A stretch of DNA of 64,000 nt, taken from NCBI RefSeq assembly GCF_000970205.1, contig NZ_CP009512.1, positions 3,162,001 through 3,226,000 on the forward strand. Direction: 5' to 3'. Both the position numbers and the translations under genes were made by a program. Shown here in pieces: positions 47,883 through 58,011 of the stretch. The notes beneath the pieces are model-generated. The model made no database searches, was not told the DNA's origin, and worked only from the letters and a program-made list of their open reading frames with translations. This DNA comes from Methanosarcina mazei S-6. Lineage in GTDB: Archaea > Halobacteriota > Methanosarcinia > Methanosarcinales > Methanosarcinaceae. The stretch's first letter is position 1. The number at the start of each line of letters is the position of its first letter.

Positions 47883-49133
47883 TCATATATCTATTAACAT
47901 TTGAAGGTGTTCTCCCGCACGCAATGCCAAATTCCTCATATCTGGTATTTTATCGTCCAAGAGTCTCCGAATAGTGGTGGCATTTTCAGATATCGATATG
48001 ACCCTCTCGGCAACCGAAAGCGCATTTAAATTGTCTGATCTGAGAACATAAGATTCATCTCCAAATATATCTCTATTGATCCCTAGTGCTTTGATGCTGT
48101 AAGCGAGGCTCAGCGTAGGCACTCCCGTTGAAAGGGCGGCGATCGTGGAGTGGGTCCGTGCTCCGGCGAATATATCCATTTGACTGATAATCCACTTTTG
48201 TTCAGCGGCACTAAATGCTGGAACAATTGTAACGCTCTTTTTAAATTTATCTTCCATCAAAGAAACTGCATTTTGCATAAATTCATAGTCATTTGAACCT
48301 GAAATAATTACATGTGGAATCAAATATACGGGCATCTCTGTTTTTTTCATCACATCTGTAATTATTTTTGCTGCAATTTGTGTCCATTTTTTTTGATCTC
48401 CTCCAGTTACATAATATCCCATTAAGGGACTCAGGTTGAGTCCAATTGCCCCCGTTTCAATGGGAACTTTATCTTCGATATGTGGGGGTTTTATGGGATC
48501 CAAGAGGAATGCTGGGTCTGCAACGGGGTAGACGTTGTTGACGACACCAATAGTTTTGAGATATTCGATAGTAGACGATTCTCTGGCGAAGATTCCAGAA
48601 ACTGATTTGAGATGGCTACTCATAGATAATTCAAACTCTGGAATTGCATTGAATGGGCCAACCGATGCTCCCCAGAGCACGAGTTTTTTTCTCTTTTCAA
48701 GGACTACATCATCGAGATTAGTGAAAATCGTAGGATATTTTGATGCAATGCCATAATTATCTCCTCCAATAGAAAGGACCGCTTTTGCTTCGTCAAGATG
48801 CGGGTATATTTTCTCGTATGTCCAATATTTCAAGGCATCGGGATTGAAGAAACGTTGATATAAGTGAGTCCATGTTGAGGGTTTCCAGAATCTTCTTATC
48901 ACTTCTCTTTTTCTCACTCTATTAACTGCTTGATGGACAATATCGGGGTCAGTCTCAGATTGGCACTGCTTCAGATACTGATTGTCGGAATCAAAATGAC
49001 TTAGACAAACAAAACGGGGATCCCGGAAGTACTCCCGCAAAATTTTCGTTGTTCCCCGAACGATCGCCTCGCATCCTCGGTTTTCGTAAGGCCCGTTACC
49101 AGCTAGAATAAACAGTGGTCTTTCTTTATCCAT
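47883..49133 (-). CDS. polysaccharide pyruvyl transferase family protein
   Basis: This 416-residue protein belongs to the WcaK/CsaB-like family, which transfers pyruvate from phosphoenolpyruvate to a sugar as a ketal. The N-terminal LFILAGNGPYENRGCEAIVR and the C-terminal FAGARTHSTIAALSTGVPTL are diagnostic. The ATG at 49133 has GAGGTGA upstream; an earlier in-frame GTG lies within it. The start overlaps the FrhB-like stop by 8 bases. With the next two genes it forms an operon whose base composition is richer in G and C than the neighbouring glycan genes. Confidence 0.87.
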   Translation of the reverse strand: MDKERPLFILAGNGPYENRGCEAIVRGTTKILREYFRDPRFVCLSHFDSDNQYLKQCQSETDPDIVHQAVNRVRKREVIRRFWKPSTWTHLYQRFFNPDALKYWTYEKIYPHLDEAKAVLSIGGDNYGIASKYPTIFTNLDDVVLEKRKKLVLWGASVGPFNAIPEFELSMSSHLKSVSGIFARESSTIEYLKTIGVVNNVYPVADPAFLLDPIKPPHIEDKVPIETGAIGLNLSPLMGYYVTGGDQKKWTQIAAKIITDVMKKTEMPVYLIPHVIISGSNDYEFMQNAVSLMEDKFKKSVTIVPAFSAAEQKWIISQMDIFAGARTHSTIAALSTGVPTLSLAYSIKALGINRDIFGDESYVLRSDNLNALSVAERVISISENATTIRRLLDDKIPDMRNLALRAGEHLQMLIDI

Positions 49134-50505
49134 GATACTCACCTCTTATTTTCCCCTGAATATACTGAAGAATTCTTATCGAAAATGTGATAATTTTTGA
49201 GATCTGTCTCCCGGCTGTCAATTGCCACAAATACGGCCTCATGATCTCCTGAAGGCGCTCTGCGTCTATCGCATTATTACTCCAGACCTCTCTGCTTTCC
49301 GTCCTCATCTTTTCCTTCAAAAAAACTTCTCGCCGAAGGATAGGGTTCCCCTCGCTCTTCGGTTCCACTCGCTTCTTCGGAATCTTTGTTCCTTTTTTAC
49401 AATAAAGGTTAAGCCGGTACGCCAAATGCTCCCGTTTGACAGTTAGAACCCCTCCCTGACTCTTCACCACCTGATCAACAGAAATATGATCAAGACAAAC
49501 ACCCTCCCCCCGCTCAATCACACTCTGCACCTGTGGTGACCGCACCAGCACGAGACTCGTGCCCCGACTATCTCGCGAATAGTCTGGCAACCAAGCATCC
49601 ATGCAGGTCACATCAGCACACTCGGCAAAGACGTCGTCGCAGTAGTTGCAGGCATTCAGCGTGAACCATCGGTTTGTCCAAGCCTCGGCGATCCCCTCCT
49701 CCCAGAAGATCCTCTGCTCCCTGCAATCTGCGGTAATGAATGTATAGTGAGAATTACTAGCGGGATGGTCAGAACTCTTCCTACGACAACACACCGCCAT
49801 CACTTCTTCCTTCACGCCGGCAAGGGAGGCAATGTAGTCGGTAAAGTGCCTGCTCTTCAATTGCCCGCATGTAAGGCCTACAGTGATGACAACCCGCTCC
49901 CGCAGTTTTTTGTTCTGCTTCTGGGCAAGTCGGATCGCTTTGAGGAAACAGGGGAGACCGGTGATGGCATACCGCCCCGGTACTTCAAGTATCTGCCGGA
50001 TCACCCTCGAAATCTCCACCGGATAGTATGCTGAGCCAGCTCCAGTACATACACCATCTTGGGCATCGAAAACCTGGAAGTCAAAAAGCCTCTTAGAGTC
50101 GCTGGTAGGTATGACGCAGACGACATGGTCGATAACACCCTCACTGAGCAGTGCTTCCAGAATCCAAGTAGCCATCCCGCCCGAAGCGCTGGTCAGCCGA
50201 TGCTTCTCTGAGTAGCCGACGTAGGAGGCAAGGTAATATCCGGTCTCGGAGCGATGATGTATACCTGATACACCACCATAAAGTTCTCTTCCGATCGTGT
50301 CCTCGTTCTCTTCAGAATTGGTGAAGGGGCAGACCCTCAAGCAGAGACCGCACTCCCTTGTGCAGGATGTTACCTCTACCGGGTTGTACTCCCCATAGTG
50401 GTTCCACCGCATTGAAAGAACGCCATATGGACATAAAGCAACGCAGAGGCCGCAGCCGATGCAGAGGTCGTGCTCGACGACTTTGGTGATGACAGAAGAT
50501 TTCAT
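49126..50505 (-). CDS. F420 hydrogenase/dehydrogenase beta-subunit family protein with two [4Fe-4S] motifs
   Basis: A 459-residue protein. The N-terminal ferredoxin domain carries two cysteine sets, C15/18/21/25 and C48/52/55/59 (LCIGCGLCVALCP and CTRECGLCLRVCP). It is followed by the FrhB/FdhB-like N and C domains (GGMATWILEALL, then ITGLPCFLKAIRLAQ and GLTCGQLKSRHF). Members next to polysaccharide pyruvyl transferases are common in exopolysaccharide clusters; here it likely does a redox step on a glycan precursor, possibly with F420, rather than hydrogen metabolism. GC-rich codon use differs from neighbours. The ATG overlaps the flippase stop by four bases. Confidence 0.86.
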   Translation of the reverse strand: MKSSVITKVVEHDLCIGCGLCVALCPYGVLSMRWNHYGEYNPVEVTSCTRECGLCLRVCPFTNSEENEDTIGRELYGGVSGIHHRSETGYYLASYVGYSEKHRLTSASGGMATWILEALLSEGVIDHVVCVIPTSDSKRLFDFQVFDAQDGVCTGAGSAYYPVEISRVIRQILEVPGRYAITGLPCFLKAIRLAQKQNKKLRERVVITVGLTCGQLKSRHFTDYIASLAGVKEEVMAVCCRRKSSDHPASNSHYTFITADCREQRIFWEEGIAEAWTNRWFTLNACNYCDDVFAECADVTCMDAWLPDYSRDSRGTSLVLVRSPQVQSVIERGEGVCLDHISVDQVVKSQGGVLTVKREHLAYRLNLYCKKGTKIPKKRVEPKSEGNPILRREVFLKEKMRTESREVWSNNAIDAERLQEIMRPYLWQLTAGRQISKIITFSIRILQYIQGKIRGEYHG

Positions 50506-52055
50506 GCAATAATTCTCCTGAGCGCTAGAGGCAGGTAGGATTCAAAGATCCTGCGTTCAAACTCGTTGAGACAAAACGCCCAGACCACCACAAAGTAGAC
50601 GAGAGTAACGACCGCACCGGCAACGACAAGTGTCATCAAGGTAAGAGACGGGAGGAACACACTAAGAACCTCTGCCATGACCCCGATAAGAATAGTTGCC
50701 ACAATACCTAGGAGTATCGACTTGGTGAAGGTATGGGCACCGACCCCGAGCACCCTCGTCGCGTACCAAGGAGTGAAAAGGGCGTTTTTTAGAGTGAGGA
50801 CGATCGCTCCCGCAATCGCAACCCCATAGTAACCCCAGCCGTTTAGAAGCGAAAGAGTGATTGCAAGGCCGAAGTTCCCGATACCCATGAGTAACGTCAC
50901 TAAACCGGGAATCTGCACCTTGTTGTAGGTCACATTGATAGAGAAGAGGGGTAGCACCGCGAGGTTCACCGCAAAGTGTACCGTCAAGAGGATCATGAGA
51001 GGAGCGAGAAAAGCGTATTCATTGCCTACCCAGACAGTGAGGAGCTGAGGAGCAAAACCACAGACGAGACCGATCGGGAGGGCCATAGCTAGTCCCATCA
51101 ATCTGACGGCGCTCTTCGTGACCCGAATCAGAATCTCGGTCTGCCCCTTTGCATAGTAGGTGAGAACCATTGGGGTCAGCACTCCAGAGAGCACCCCTGA
51201 GATCGCACGCAAAAGTACAACCCACTGCAAAGCAATTGCATACTCTCCGGCAGATGTCGCCCCGAAGAGCAGGTTCACGACGATGAGGTCGATCTGGAGG
51301 AAGAGAATAGAGCCGATCTGGTTGATGACTACCCACCCTCCCATCCCGCAGAGATCCTTCACTCTCCTACGGTCAAAGGAGTGGATCGAAACTCGGAGAA
51401 AGGGGCAGATCCGCCAGGCAAGAATGATCGAGATAGCAGATGCTACGACAGCCCCGACTAGATACGCCTCGCCGACAAGGCAGAGGTCGGGGCCAAGTAG
51501 AGTGAAGAGGAGGATGATCAACCCAGTCTGAACAAGGAGATTCGTAAGGTTGACCAAATTCTGGAGGTCGAGGCGGTTGTAGGCGAAAAGCTGGACGGCG
51601 AAATTTCCGCTCCACGAACGGATCAAAAATGCGGCGGAAACGCCAAGAAAAAGGAGGACTGCACTAGTTTCCTGCTCGGTAGGGACATTGAAGATTGCTG
51701 GGACAAAGTAAGCGACCACAAGGATGAAAGGAACTATAATGAGGATAATCGCAGTGAACCCGAAGAGAGCGGTGTTGAACGTCTTATTCGCTGCTACATA
51801 GTCCTCCCGCTGGAGGTCGACGGTGAGGAATCGAGATACTGCAGTGTTTAGGGACTGGACCATGATTGCCACATACCCACTAACCGAGGTTGCGAGCGGG
51901 ATGAGACCATAAGCCGCAACCCCGAGGGTGGAGATGAAATACGGCACCAAGAGGACACCGATAACGACGTTCACAAGGAAGTAGACGATGTTCGCTGCAA
52001 GGTTGCGGGGGAACTGCGCCGCAAAACGGCGGTTTGTGTCTGTCTCTGTCTGCAC
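50502..52055 (-). CDS. polysaccharide flippase, Wzx/MATE-like
   Basis: A 517-residue integral membrane protein with 12-14 predicted helices spread over the whole length. The N-terminal FPRNLAANIVYFLVNVVIGV and the helix-loop pattern fit the Wzx/MATE superfamily that flips lipid-linked oligosaccharides across the membrane. The start is GTG with GAGG upstream. It shares the operon with FrhB-like and pyruvyl transferase genes; together they suggest a glycan with a pyruvyl modification. Codon choice favours C- and G-ending codons (many CTC, ATC, GTC), unlike neighbouring AT-rich genes. Confidence 0.85.
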   Translation of the reverse strand: MQTETDTNRRFAAQFPRNLAANIVYFLVNVVIGVLLVPYFISTLGVAAYGLIPLATSVSGYVAIMVQSLNTAVSRFLTVDLQREDYVAANKTFNTALFGFTAIILIIVPFILVVAYFVPAIFNVPTEQETSAVLLFLGVSAAFLIRSWSGNFAVQLFAYNRLDLQNLVNLTNLLVQTGLIILLFTLLGPDLCLVGEAYLVGAVVASAISIILAWRICPFLRVSIHSFDRRRVKDLCGMGGWVVINQIGSILFLQIDLIVVNLLFGATSAGEYAIALQWVVLLRAISGVLSGVLTPMVLTYYAKGQTEILIRVTKSAVRLMGLAMALPIGLVCGFAPQLLTVWVGNEYAFLAPLMILLTVHFAVNLAVLPLFSINVTYNKVQIPGLVTLLMGIGNFGLAITLSLLNGWGYYGVAIAGAIVLTLKNALFTPWYATRVLGVGAHTFTKSILLGIVATILIGVMAEVLSVFLPSLTLMTLVVAGAVVTLVYFVVVWAFCLNEFERRIFESYLPLALRRIIA

Positions 52056-52920
52056 GATCTGTCCTCAGGGATGGAATATTTTCACATTATCGGATTGAAA
52101 AAGAATAAGATTTTATTCTTTTAATGTATGCCCGTTTTTGCCGCCCCATCCGAGCCCAAGAGACAAATTATCGACCTAGACTTCCGGTTCCACCACATTC
52201 CTGTCGTCGATGATCGCCGGATGCGCACGCCCTTCTTGAGCTTCATCATTCATCGGGTTATGGAGCAATATTCTTGTAGGTTTAAGGCTCTTCGCTATTT
52301 TATGTGGGTTGAAAATAACCGCTTAGTTAGCAAGTAGTCAGGCCAAAAAGAAAAACATCAATCTTGAATATGATTTTCACCAATAAATGTTTCTAAATTT
52401 TGGAAATGCTACTTCAACATTTAGGGGATAAATGTAAGTTACCCACTCGAAATAGAGAAGAACCAGATTTAATTATAACTCCTGTATTTTTCGCACTTAT
52501 GCTAATTTTAAATATTTTATTGGGAGCTTTAGGGAAAGATAATATTTTGGAGATATGACGGTCTTGAATATTGCACAAATTATATATCGATTGTGGTTTT
52601 TCTGCTGTAATAGAAAAAGGATCTCAAATTAGCTTAAAAAATCGGTAATCTAATTTGAGAATCGCTTCTCAAAGTGTGACTGAGCTACTAAAGATTCAAT
52701 TTTTAACTCAAAAAAAGACCATATTTCGACTTTCACTTCTTATTCTTCAAATATCGAATTTTGGTGCTCCATAAACATCTAGTGGGCATTATATTAGATG
52801 ACATAATATTGATTAATGGGAAAAAGAGCAGTAAAACCAAAGTTTCTAAGATATCAAAAAATAAAGGCTCTTGGCTATGATTATTTACAGTATAACAAAA
52901 AATTAATTAAGCTGATTACT
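52056..52920. other. spacer upstream of the flippase operon with a GC-rich fragment
   Basis: Promoter of the flippase operon should lie in about 52060-52120 on the minus strand. A GC-rich patch at 52128-52260 contrasts with the AT-rich remainder and can be read as a 69-residue frame with no recognisable family; it may be a fragment of the imported DNA. The rest, to 52920, holds nothing I can support. Confidence 0.5.
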
Positions 52921-53916
52921 TCAACTTGGGATATACTCCCCAAGTTGGAGTTTTGTAAAGATCTCAGCAGTTTCTTTGTTCATTTCCTCTACGATAAACT
53001 CTGGATTTTCCCTTTCTTTTCCATTATATACCAATCCCATTCTTATCTTTTCAAGATTATCGGCCAGCTTTTGAATTGTTAGCTCATGGTCGTCGATCAG
53101 ATGAAGCAAATAATTGTGTAGCAGTAACCCCATTACACAGAGAAACACATGAGCTCTGATTTCACATCCTTTCTGATATACACAGGCTTTACCGGTATCA
53201 GTAACTCGTCTTTCAGTTACCTTATGTCCTCTTCAATCATGTTTCTGGAAATCATACATGTCCGCAATTTCTTTTGTTGCAAGATTATCCTTATCGGTAA
53301 ACACAACAGTCTTTCCCATCCCTAAAAGAAACTCTTTTTATGACCATCATTTAAACTAAAATTAAATTGTAACTCTCCATCTTTTTCAACGATATTGTAA
53401 TCAAAGAGACCTCTATATTGCTTTGGAATTGCATCAACTACACAATTCATGAGACCTTTTGCAGTCATTTTTCTGCCTTTCCATTTACGGTTAAGTTTTG
53501 ACCCTATTTCTTCAATCTTCTTCAGAATATCATATTTTTTAGCTTCCCACTCATGTATCTGTTTTCGAGTGGTGATCTCAGTGTATTTTATGACTCCAGT
53601 AAACTCTTTACCATACCATTCTCTTTTACACGATGAGCTTTGATGAGATTCTTTTTTCCATTCTCCCATTCTTCTTCAAAATCCGACAAAGGAACCTGAA
53701 ATAAATCTTTGCACATAGAAGAAGGCAAAGCTCCGACAACATGCATTTTGTCCAAAACGTTTCTATGTTATCTGTAGAGTTCATCCCTCTATCAAAAACA
53801 ATTGTTACTTCCTTGAGAGGGATCCCTATCTCGGCAGTGTTCCAATTTTTCTGTAAAATTAAAAATTTTAAGAGCCTTTTGAGTAAAAATTCAAGATCAG
53901 TAGAGTATTTTCTCAC
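52921..53916 (-). pseudogene. degenerate IS1634-like (IS4-superfamily) transposase
   Basis: Three fragments in different frames. The oldest upstream piece (53626-53916) has EVTIVFDRGMNSTDNIETFW, a DDE-type catalytic block. The middle (53322-53669) has SKLNRKWKGRKMTAKGLMNC and VVDAIPKQYRGLFDYNIVEK. A bridge at 53150-53330 on the minus strand reads KTVVFTDKDNLATKEIADMY and LLIPVKPVYIRKDVKSELMC in shifted frames. The end (52921-53148) has FLCVMGLLLHNYLLHLIDDH, the typical C-terminus. At least three frameshifts make it non-functional. A miniature element at 53831-53968 interrupts the upstream end. Confidence 0.8.
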
Positions 53917-53968
53917 ACAGTATCCAAAAATTGGTTTCGAATTTACAGCAAATTCGCGACACTGCCGA
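53831..53968. mobile_element. 138-bp miniature inverted-repeat element, copy 1
   Basis: The ends are TCGGCAGTGT and ACACTGCCGA (10 bp perfect) and similarity extends inward to about 30 bases (…CTGTAAA…). It carries no gene. It lies inside the IS1634-like relic. A second, more diverged copy in opposite orientation lies at 58012-58157. No clear target duplication is seen. Confidence 0.7.
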
Positions 53969-54777
53969 AAAGTCTATAATTTTGGAAGGAAACAGTTGAA
54001 AAGTCACAATAAATGTGGTTATCAATTAAGAGAAACAGAAGTTATAGAATAAGAAATCGAATAAGAATCTTTAAGATCAAGGTAAGATTGGAAAAAATGG
54101 AAGGATAATAAAGAAAAAGAAGTTAATGTGACAATGTCAAGATTGAAGCAAAAGAGAGTATATATATAGGATGATTATTATTTTTACTGTAAAAATGTAA
54201 AATGTGAGTAAGAGAAGGGTTCCCAAGAGAAGTTATACCCTAATTGCGGTGGAGTTAGGGTTTTAAATGAGTAGGAATGACTAATGGGTGAAATAAACTA
54301 CGGCAAGCATGGATACCTATCGGTCAAATGGGAGCTTAGAAAATAGTAGCGGGATCATAAATGGAAATACTGGTCCAAGTGTTATAGAAAGAGAACCTTG
54401 CCCCAACATTAAAATATTATTATACTGATTATATCAATTTATTTACATAATACCAGGAAAAGCGAAAAACGCTCGTGTGCATTAAACCACAACCTTTGTT
54501 TCCCTGCCTTTATTTCTCCACCTAAGGGGACTGAAATCCACTTATTTTCTGATTGCCGGTTCTGACCGGTTTGGTTAATTGAGGAAAAAATCTATACCGA
54601 AATTCCTTTTGCTTCTGTGAATAGTAAAAATATAGAAAGAATCCTAAACTCTGGAAAATATATTTCAAGAGGAGGATTCTATAATTGGAAGTAGTAAATC
54701 AAAGCCCATGGTAAAAATTCATTAACTTCATATAGAATTTGTCTCCATCTAGCTTGAAATTATAAGATGATGTTCGT
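53969..54777. other. spacer before the acyltransferase gene
   Basis: No complete gene. A mixed-composition patch at about 54215-54410 differs from the AT-rich surroundings and may be the end of a mobile element or a structured RNA, but nothing specific is recognised. The promoter of the acyltransferase would lie near the end. Confidence 0.4.
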
Positions 54778-55875
54778 ATGATGAATGCTATAAGTAACAA
54801 ACTCTTGATAAAAAGAGACGAGTCTTTTGATGCTCTTCGTGGAATTGCAATAATAGCCGTTGTAGCAATTCATGCGAGTGGTTATATTTTTGGTTCAGAA
54901 GTCGTTTCTTCAGCTAGTAATGATTTTAACGTAGCGTTCTTATATCGACAAATTTTAAATTTTGCAGTCCCGGTATTTCTTTTTATATCTGGATATTGGA
55001 TGTCCAATAAAAAAGTCGACTCTTTTGAGGGATATAAGCAATTTTTGATACAACGATTAAAACGAATTGTTATACCATATTTATTTTGGTCCATATTTAT
55101 TTTGTCATTCGTGACGACTAGAACTCAAGTTTTTGATGCACAAGAAATATTGTTTAAGCTCCTAACTGGAGGTGCAATTGGACCGTACTATTTCATAATA
55201 TTAATTGTCCAGTTTTATATGTTAACACCAATATTCCAGCGTGTTAATAAGAACTTATACGGTTTCATTTTAATATTACTTATTAATTTTTTAAGTCTTT
55301 CATTTTCATATATTACTAGACTATATTTTGGTTCGTCTTTTTTTTCATCATTATCTGTATATGCAATGCCTTTTTATGCATGGATTATTTTTTATGAACT
55401 TGGACTAATATATAGAAACTTTGACAAATATAAAATATCTAACCATGCAGCCACTTTAATAGTGATATCAATTATTTTTGCACTTGCAATGAGCTTATTT
55501 GAAGCGAAAATTGTCTTCACAAAATATAATAATTTAGAATTCGCTACATCTGCGGTAAAATTTTCTTCATTTTTATACTCTGGATGTTTCATCACAGGAT
55601 TTTTGTATATTAGACAAAAAGTGAGTAAATGGCCAAATCTACTTATTTCACTTGGAAACTATTCATTTGGGATTTACTTGATACATATTCCGGTTCTTTG
55701 GGCACTTGTAGATTTTTTGAAAGACACTATTTTCAGAGATGGTATTAACTACATTATTCAACCTGTTTTCCAATTAATCGTTGTCTTTATGACTATAATT
55801 ATATGCTGTGTTTTTATATTCACAAGTAAAAAAATATTACCAACGAATATTCACAACACGTTATTAGGTTTTTAA
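54778..55875 (+). CDS. acyltransferase family 3 membrane protein (OafA-like)
   Basis: A 365-residue membrane protein with about ten helices. The N-terminal motif SFDALRGIAIIAVVAIHASG contains the conserved Arg (about 21) and His (about 32) of the acyltransferase-3 domain. Such enzymes O-acetylate or otherwise acylate surface glycans or lipids. The gene is flanked on both sides by mobile-element debris, and its codon use is very AT-rich, so it may have been acquired. No partner is apparent. Confidence 0.87.
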   Translation: MMNAISNKLLIKRDESFDALRGIAIIAVVAIHASGYIFGSEVVSSASNDFNVAFLYRQILNFAVPVFLFISGYWMSNKKVDSFEGYKQFLIQRLKRIVIPYLFWSIFILSFVTTRTQVFDAQEILFKLLTGGAIGPYYFIILIVQFYMLTPIFQRVNKNLYGFILILLINFLSLSFSYITRLYFGSSFFSSLSVYAMPFYAWIIFYELGLIYRNFDKYKISNHAATLIVISIIFALAMSLFEAKIVFTKYNNLEFATSAVKFSSFLYSGCFITGFLYIRQKVSKWPNLLISLGNYSFGIYLIHIPVLWALVDFLKDTIFRDGINYIIQPVFQLIVVFMTIIICCVFIFTSKKILPTNIHNTLLGF

Positions 55876-56318
55876 TTTATCATACTCTATTTTATATTTT
55901 TGTACATCCAACTGATTTTTAAGTACCCAAAAATCGGTTTGATGATTCACTTACAAAGTAAAAAAGTTGAAAACGAAAAATAGGCTACATGAAATTGGAG
56001 ACTGAAAACGGATACTTTTTATCCTGACTTTGACAGTTATATAACCCAAGTTTGACAGAAACACACATTGTGTAATGTCAAAATGGGCTTCATGCCTCTG
56101 TTTTCTTTAGACAATTCTAGTTTTTTTCTTGCATCTTATGATTATTTGAAATTTTTCATTTTATCAAAATGTAGTGTGCCAGTGCAACGTGTTTTGTGTA
56201 ACAAAATACTATATGAATTAGTAGAATCTGTCAAATTAGGGATAAAAATAAGTGCTTTCTGTTTTGTGTTATTCGGTCCAATGAACATCACAAAACAGAA
56301 AGCATTCCCTACAACCCA
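55876..56318. other. spacer between the acyltransferase and the nested mobile element
   Basis: AT-rich with no supported gene. A 93-codon frame (56068-56349) has no recognisable motif and overlaps an inverted repeat arm. Confidence 0.5.
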
Positions 56319-56475
56319 CTTTCCGCAGATGTCCTTTCAATTTTCATAATTTTTCCTGCTATCGTTTTTTCTGAAAATTGCTCTGGTAACTCAAACATAT
56401 GTTTTCGAAATATCCCCCAATTTTTGACCTTTTGCCTTCATTAAAATACTTTCAGTTCCCATTTCCAAAGCTTAA

Positions 56476-57347
56476 GAACCTATCCGAAAAGTCCTGCTGC
56501 TCTGAATGTTATCCATGTACATGCGAAATGAAGCATAGCAAGGTAATTTTCAATTTTCTTTTCCCATCTTATAAGCAGTCTTCTGAATCTATTTAACCAA
56601 GAATGTGTCCTTTCTACAACCCACCTTCTTGCCCTGAAACCTGGTATCTCTATTCTTATGTTTTCTTCTCCACGACTTTTTATATGGGCAGTATAACCAT
56701 ATTCTTTAACCAATTCTCAGATATCAGGAAAATCATATCCTTTATCCATACAGACATTCTGAATTCCCTCATCTGTAGACGGTCTTTTAATAATTATGGA
56801 ATCAAAAGTCTCTTTTACAAGCTTTTTATCGTGGCGATTTGCACCATCAACAGTTACTGAAAGTGGCATACCTTTACCGTCTGTTAAAATACTCCTTTTT
56901 GTACCGGTTTTACCACGATCAGTTGGATTAGCTCCGGTTCCTGATCCACCTAATGGTGCTTTTGTCATAGCGCCATCAATTGCTTGCCATTCCCACTCCA
57001 ATCCATTTTTAGTATCGTACTCCATTAGACCAGCTTGCCACATGTTCTCAAAAAATCCAGATTTTTGCCATTCCTGAAATCGATCGTGCACAGTGCTTGG
57101 AGCTCCATAAAATCGGGGCAAAGATTTCCATTGGCAACCAGTACGAAGAAGATAGAAAATACCACTCAGGATTCTCTTATCATCTTTTCTAGGTCTTCCA
57201 GGCTTCTTTTTGGGTTTAGGGAGAGGTAATAATGGTTTGATTTTATTCCAAAGCTCATTAGAGATCTCGTAGTCAGGTACGTTTTTTCGTGTTGCCACTA
57301 ATCAATATTACCATAAAAGATAATTATTCTACTTTTCGGATGGGCTC
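56476..57347 (-). mobile_element. IS5-family insertion sequence, 872 bp
   Basis: The ends are near-perfect inverted repeats: GAACCTATCCGAAAAGT at 56476-56492 and its partner ACTTTTCGGATGGGCTC at 57331-57347 (15 of 17 match). TAA lies directly outside both ends, as expected for a 3-bp target duplication. It carries one transposase reading frame on the minus strand, split by a stop codon. It sits inside an older inverted-repeat element. Confidence 0.88.
56480..57298 (-). pseudogene. IS5-family transposase with in-frame TGA stop
   Basis: The N-terminal part (57298-56717) has 193 residues: helix-rich DUF4096-type region (ELWNKIKPLLPLPKPKKKPG to about 90), then DDE residues in WQAIDGAMTKAP, LSVTVDGANRHDKK and CMDKGYDFPDI. 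The TGA at 56717-56719 interrupts the frame. The second part continues in the same frame with ELVKEYGYTAHIKSRG and RRWVVERTHSWLNRFRRLLI, holding the catalytic Glu. A single change CGA to TGA explains it (the family has DIRELVKEYGYT there), so this is a nonsense mutation rather than programmed frameshifting. Confidence 0.88.
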
Positions 57348-57436
57348 TAAGTTGAAATAACGACTGCAAATTTTGAATAATTCTCCAAAAACGATAGCAA
57401 GAAAAATGTTATTTTTTTGAAGACTTCTGCGGAAGG

Positions 57437-58011
57437 TCGATAATAGATTCAAGATTATATAAAACTAAGTCAATGATTTAGGGACACGACCCAAAAATGG
57501 AAAGACCATTCATCCCTCGAAAATTACTGTAATACAATGACATAATATTATACTCATCTCAAAACGTAATATCCAATTACAAATAAATTCATTGAAGACA
57601 ATGAAATTATAAAACTGCATATTCTAAATTTTTTCTGCTTAAAGGAGGTAACTAAAGAATTTATTTTATATATAACAAATTTTTGCCTTAAGACGCTATT
57701 GAGGGCGTTTTTGTTAGTAAAACAATGTCTAGTATAATAATCATGGGGGATAAAGGGCGAAGTATTTGGGTCTCAGCCCTTTTTGAAGGAATGAAGAGAT
57801 AATCAAGTTTCTGTTGCTCAGATATCCTTAATCTACGCGATTGAAACTTTGCTTTTGGCATCCTCTGAAAATTCCTCAATATATTGCTTGATTGTGTAAA
57901 AGGTTACATTTCCAACGGGTTGATGGAATTAAAAGAAAAGATGCAGAGGATTCACGGGATGCCGAGATGAAGACCGATATACTCGTGACCTTTAGCACTT
58001 ACGAAGCAACG
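57437..58011. other. spacer with degraded mobile-element DNA
   Basis: No supported gene. Short frames on the minus strand (57688-57879) and plus strand (57892-58182) have no recognisable motif; parts read as scraps of a transposase. Tandem-like GACGCTATTGAGGGCGTTTT near 57693 could form a hairpin. Confidence 0.4.

Larger units (their letters stand above)
56319..57436. mobile_element. older inverted-repeat element interrupted by an IS5-family insertion
   Basis: The arms at 56319-56380 and 57367-57436 are imperfect inverted repeats; both contain the conserved core CTGCTATCGTTTTT and end in (C/T)TTCCGCAGA. Subtracting the IS5 copy (56476-57347) and one TAA leaves about 243 bases with arms of about 65 bases each, resembling a miniature element. 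No coding sequence is left. Confidence 0.6.

Noticed and set aside
52128-52337. 69-residue plus-strand frame with GC-rich beginning
   Set aside because: Composition changes midway, no family is recognisable and no ribosome binding site is seen. It is better described as a scrap of imported DNA.
56068-56349. 93-residue plus-strand frame next to the IS
   Set aside because: There is no motif, no ribosome binding site, and it overlaps an inverted-repeat arm.
56480-57298. Programmed frameshifting in the IS5-family transposase
   Set aside because: The two parts are in the same frame, separated by one TGA, so no frameshift is needed.
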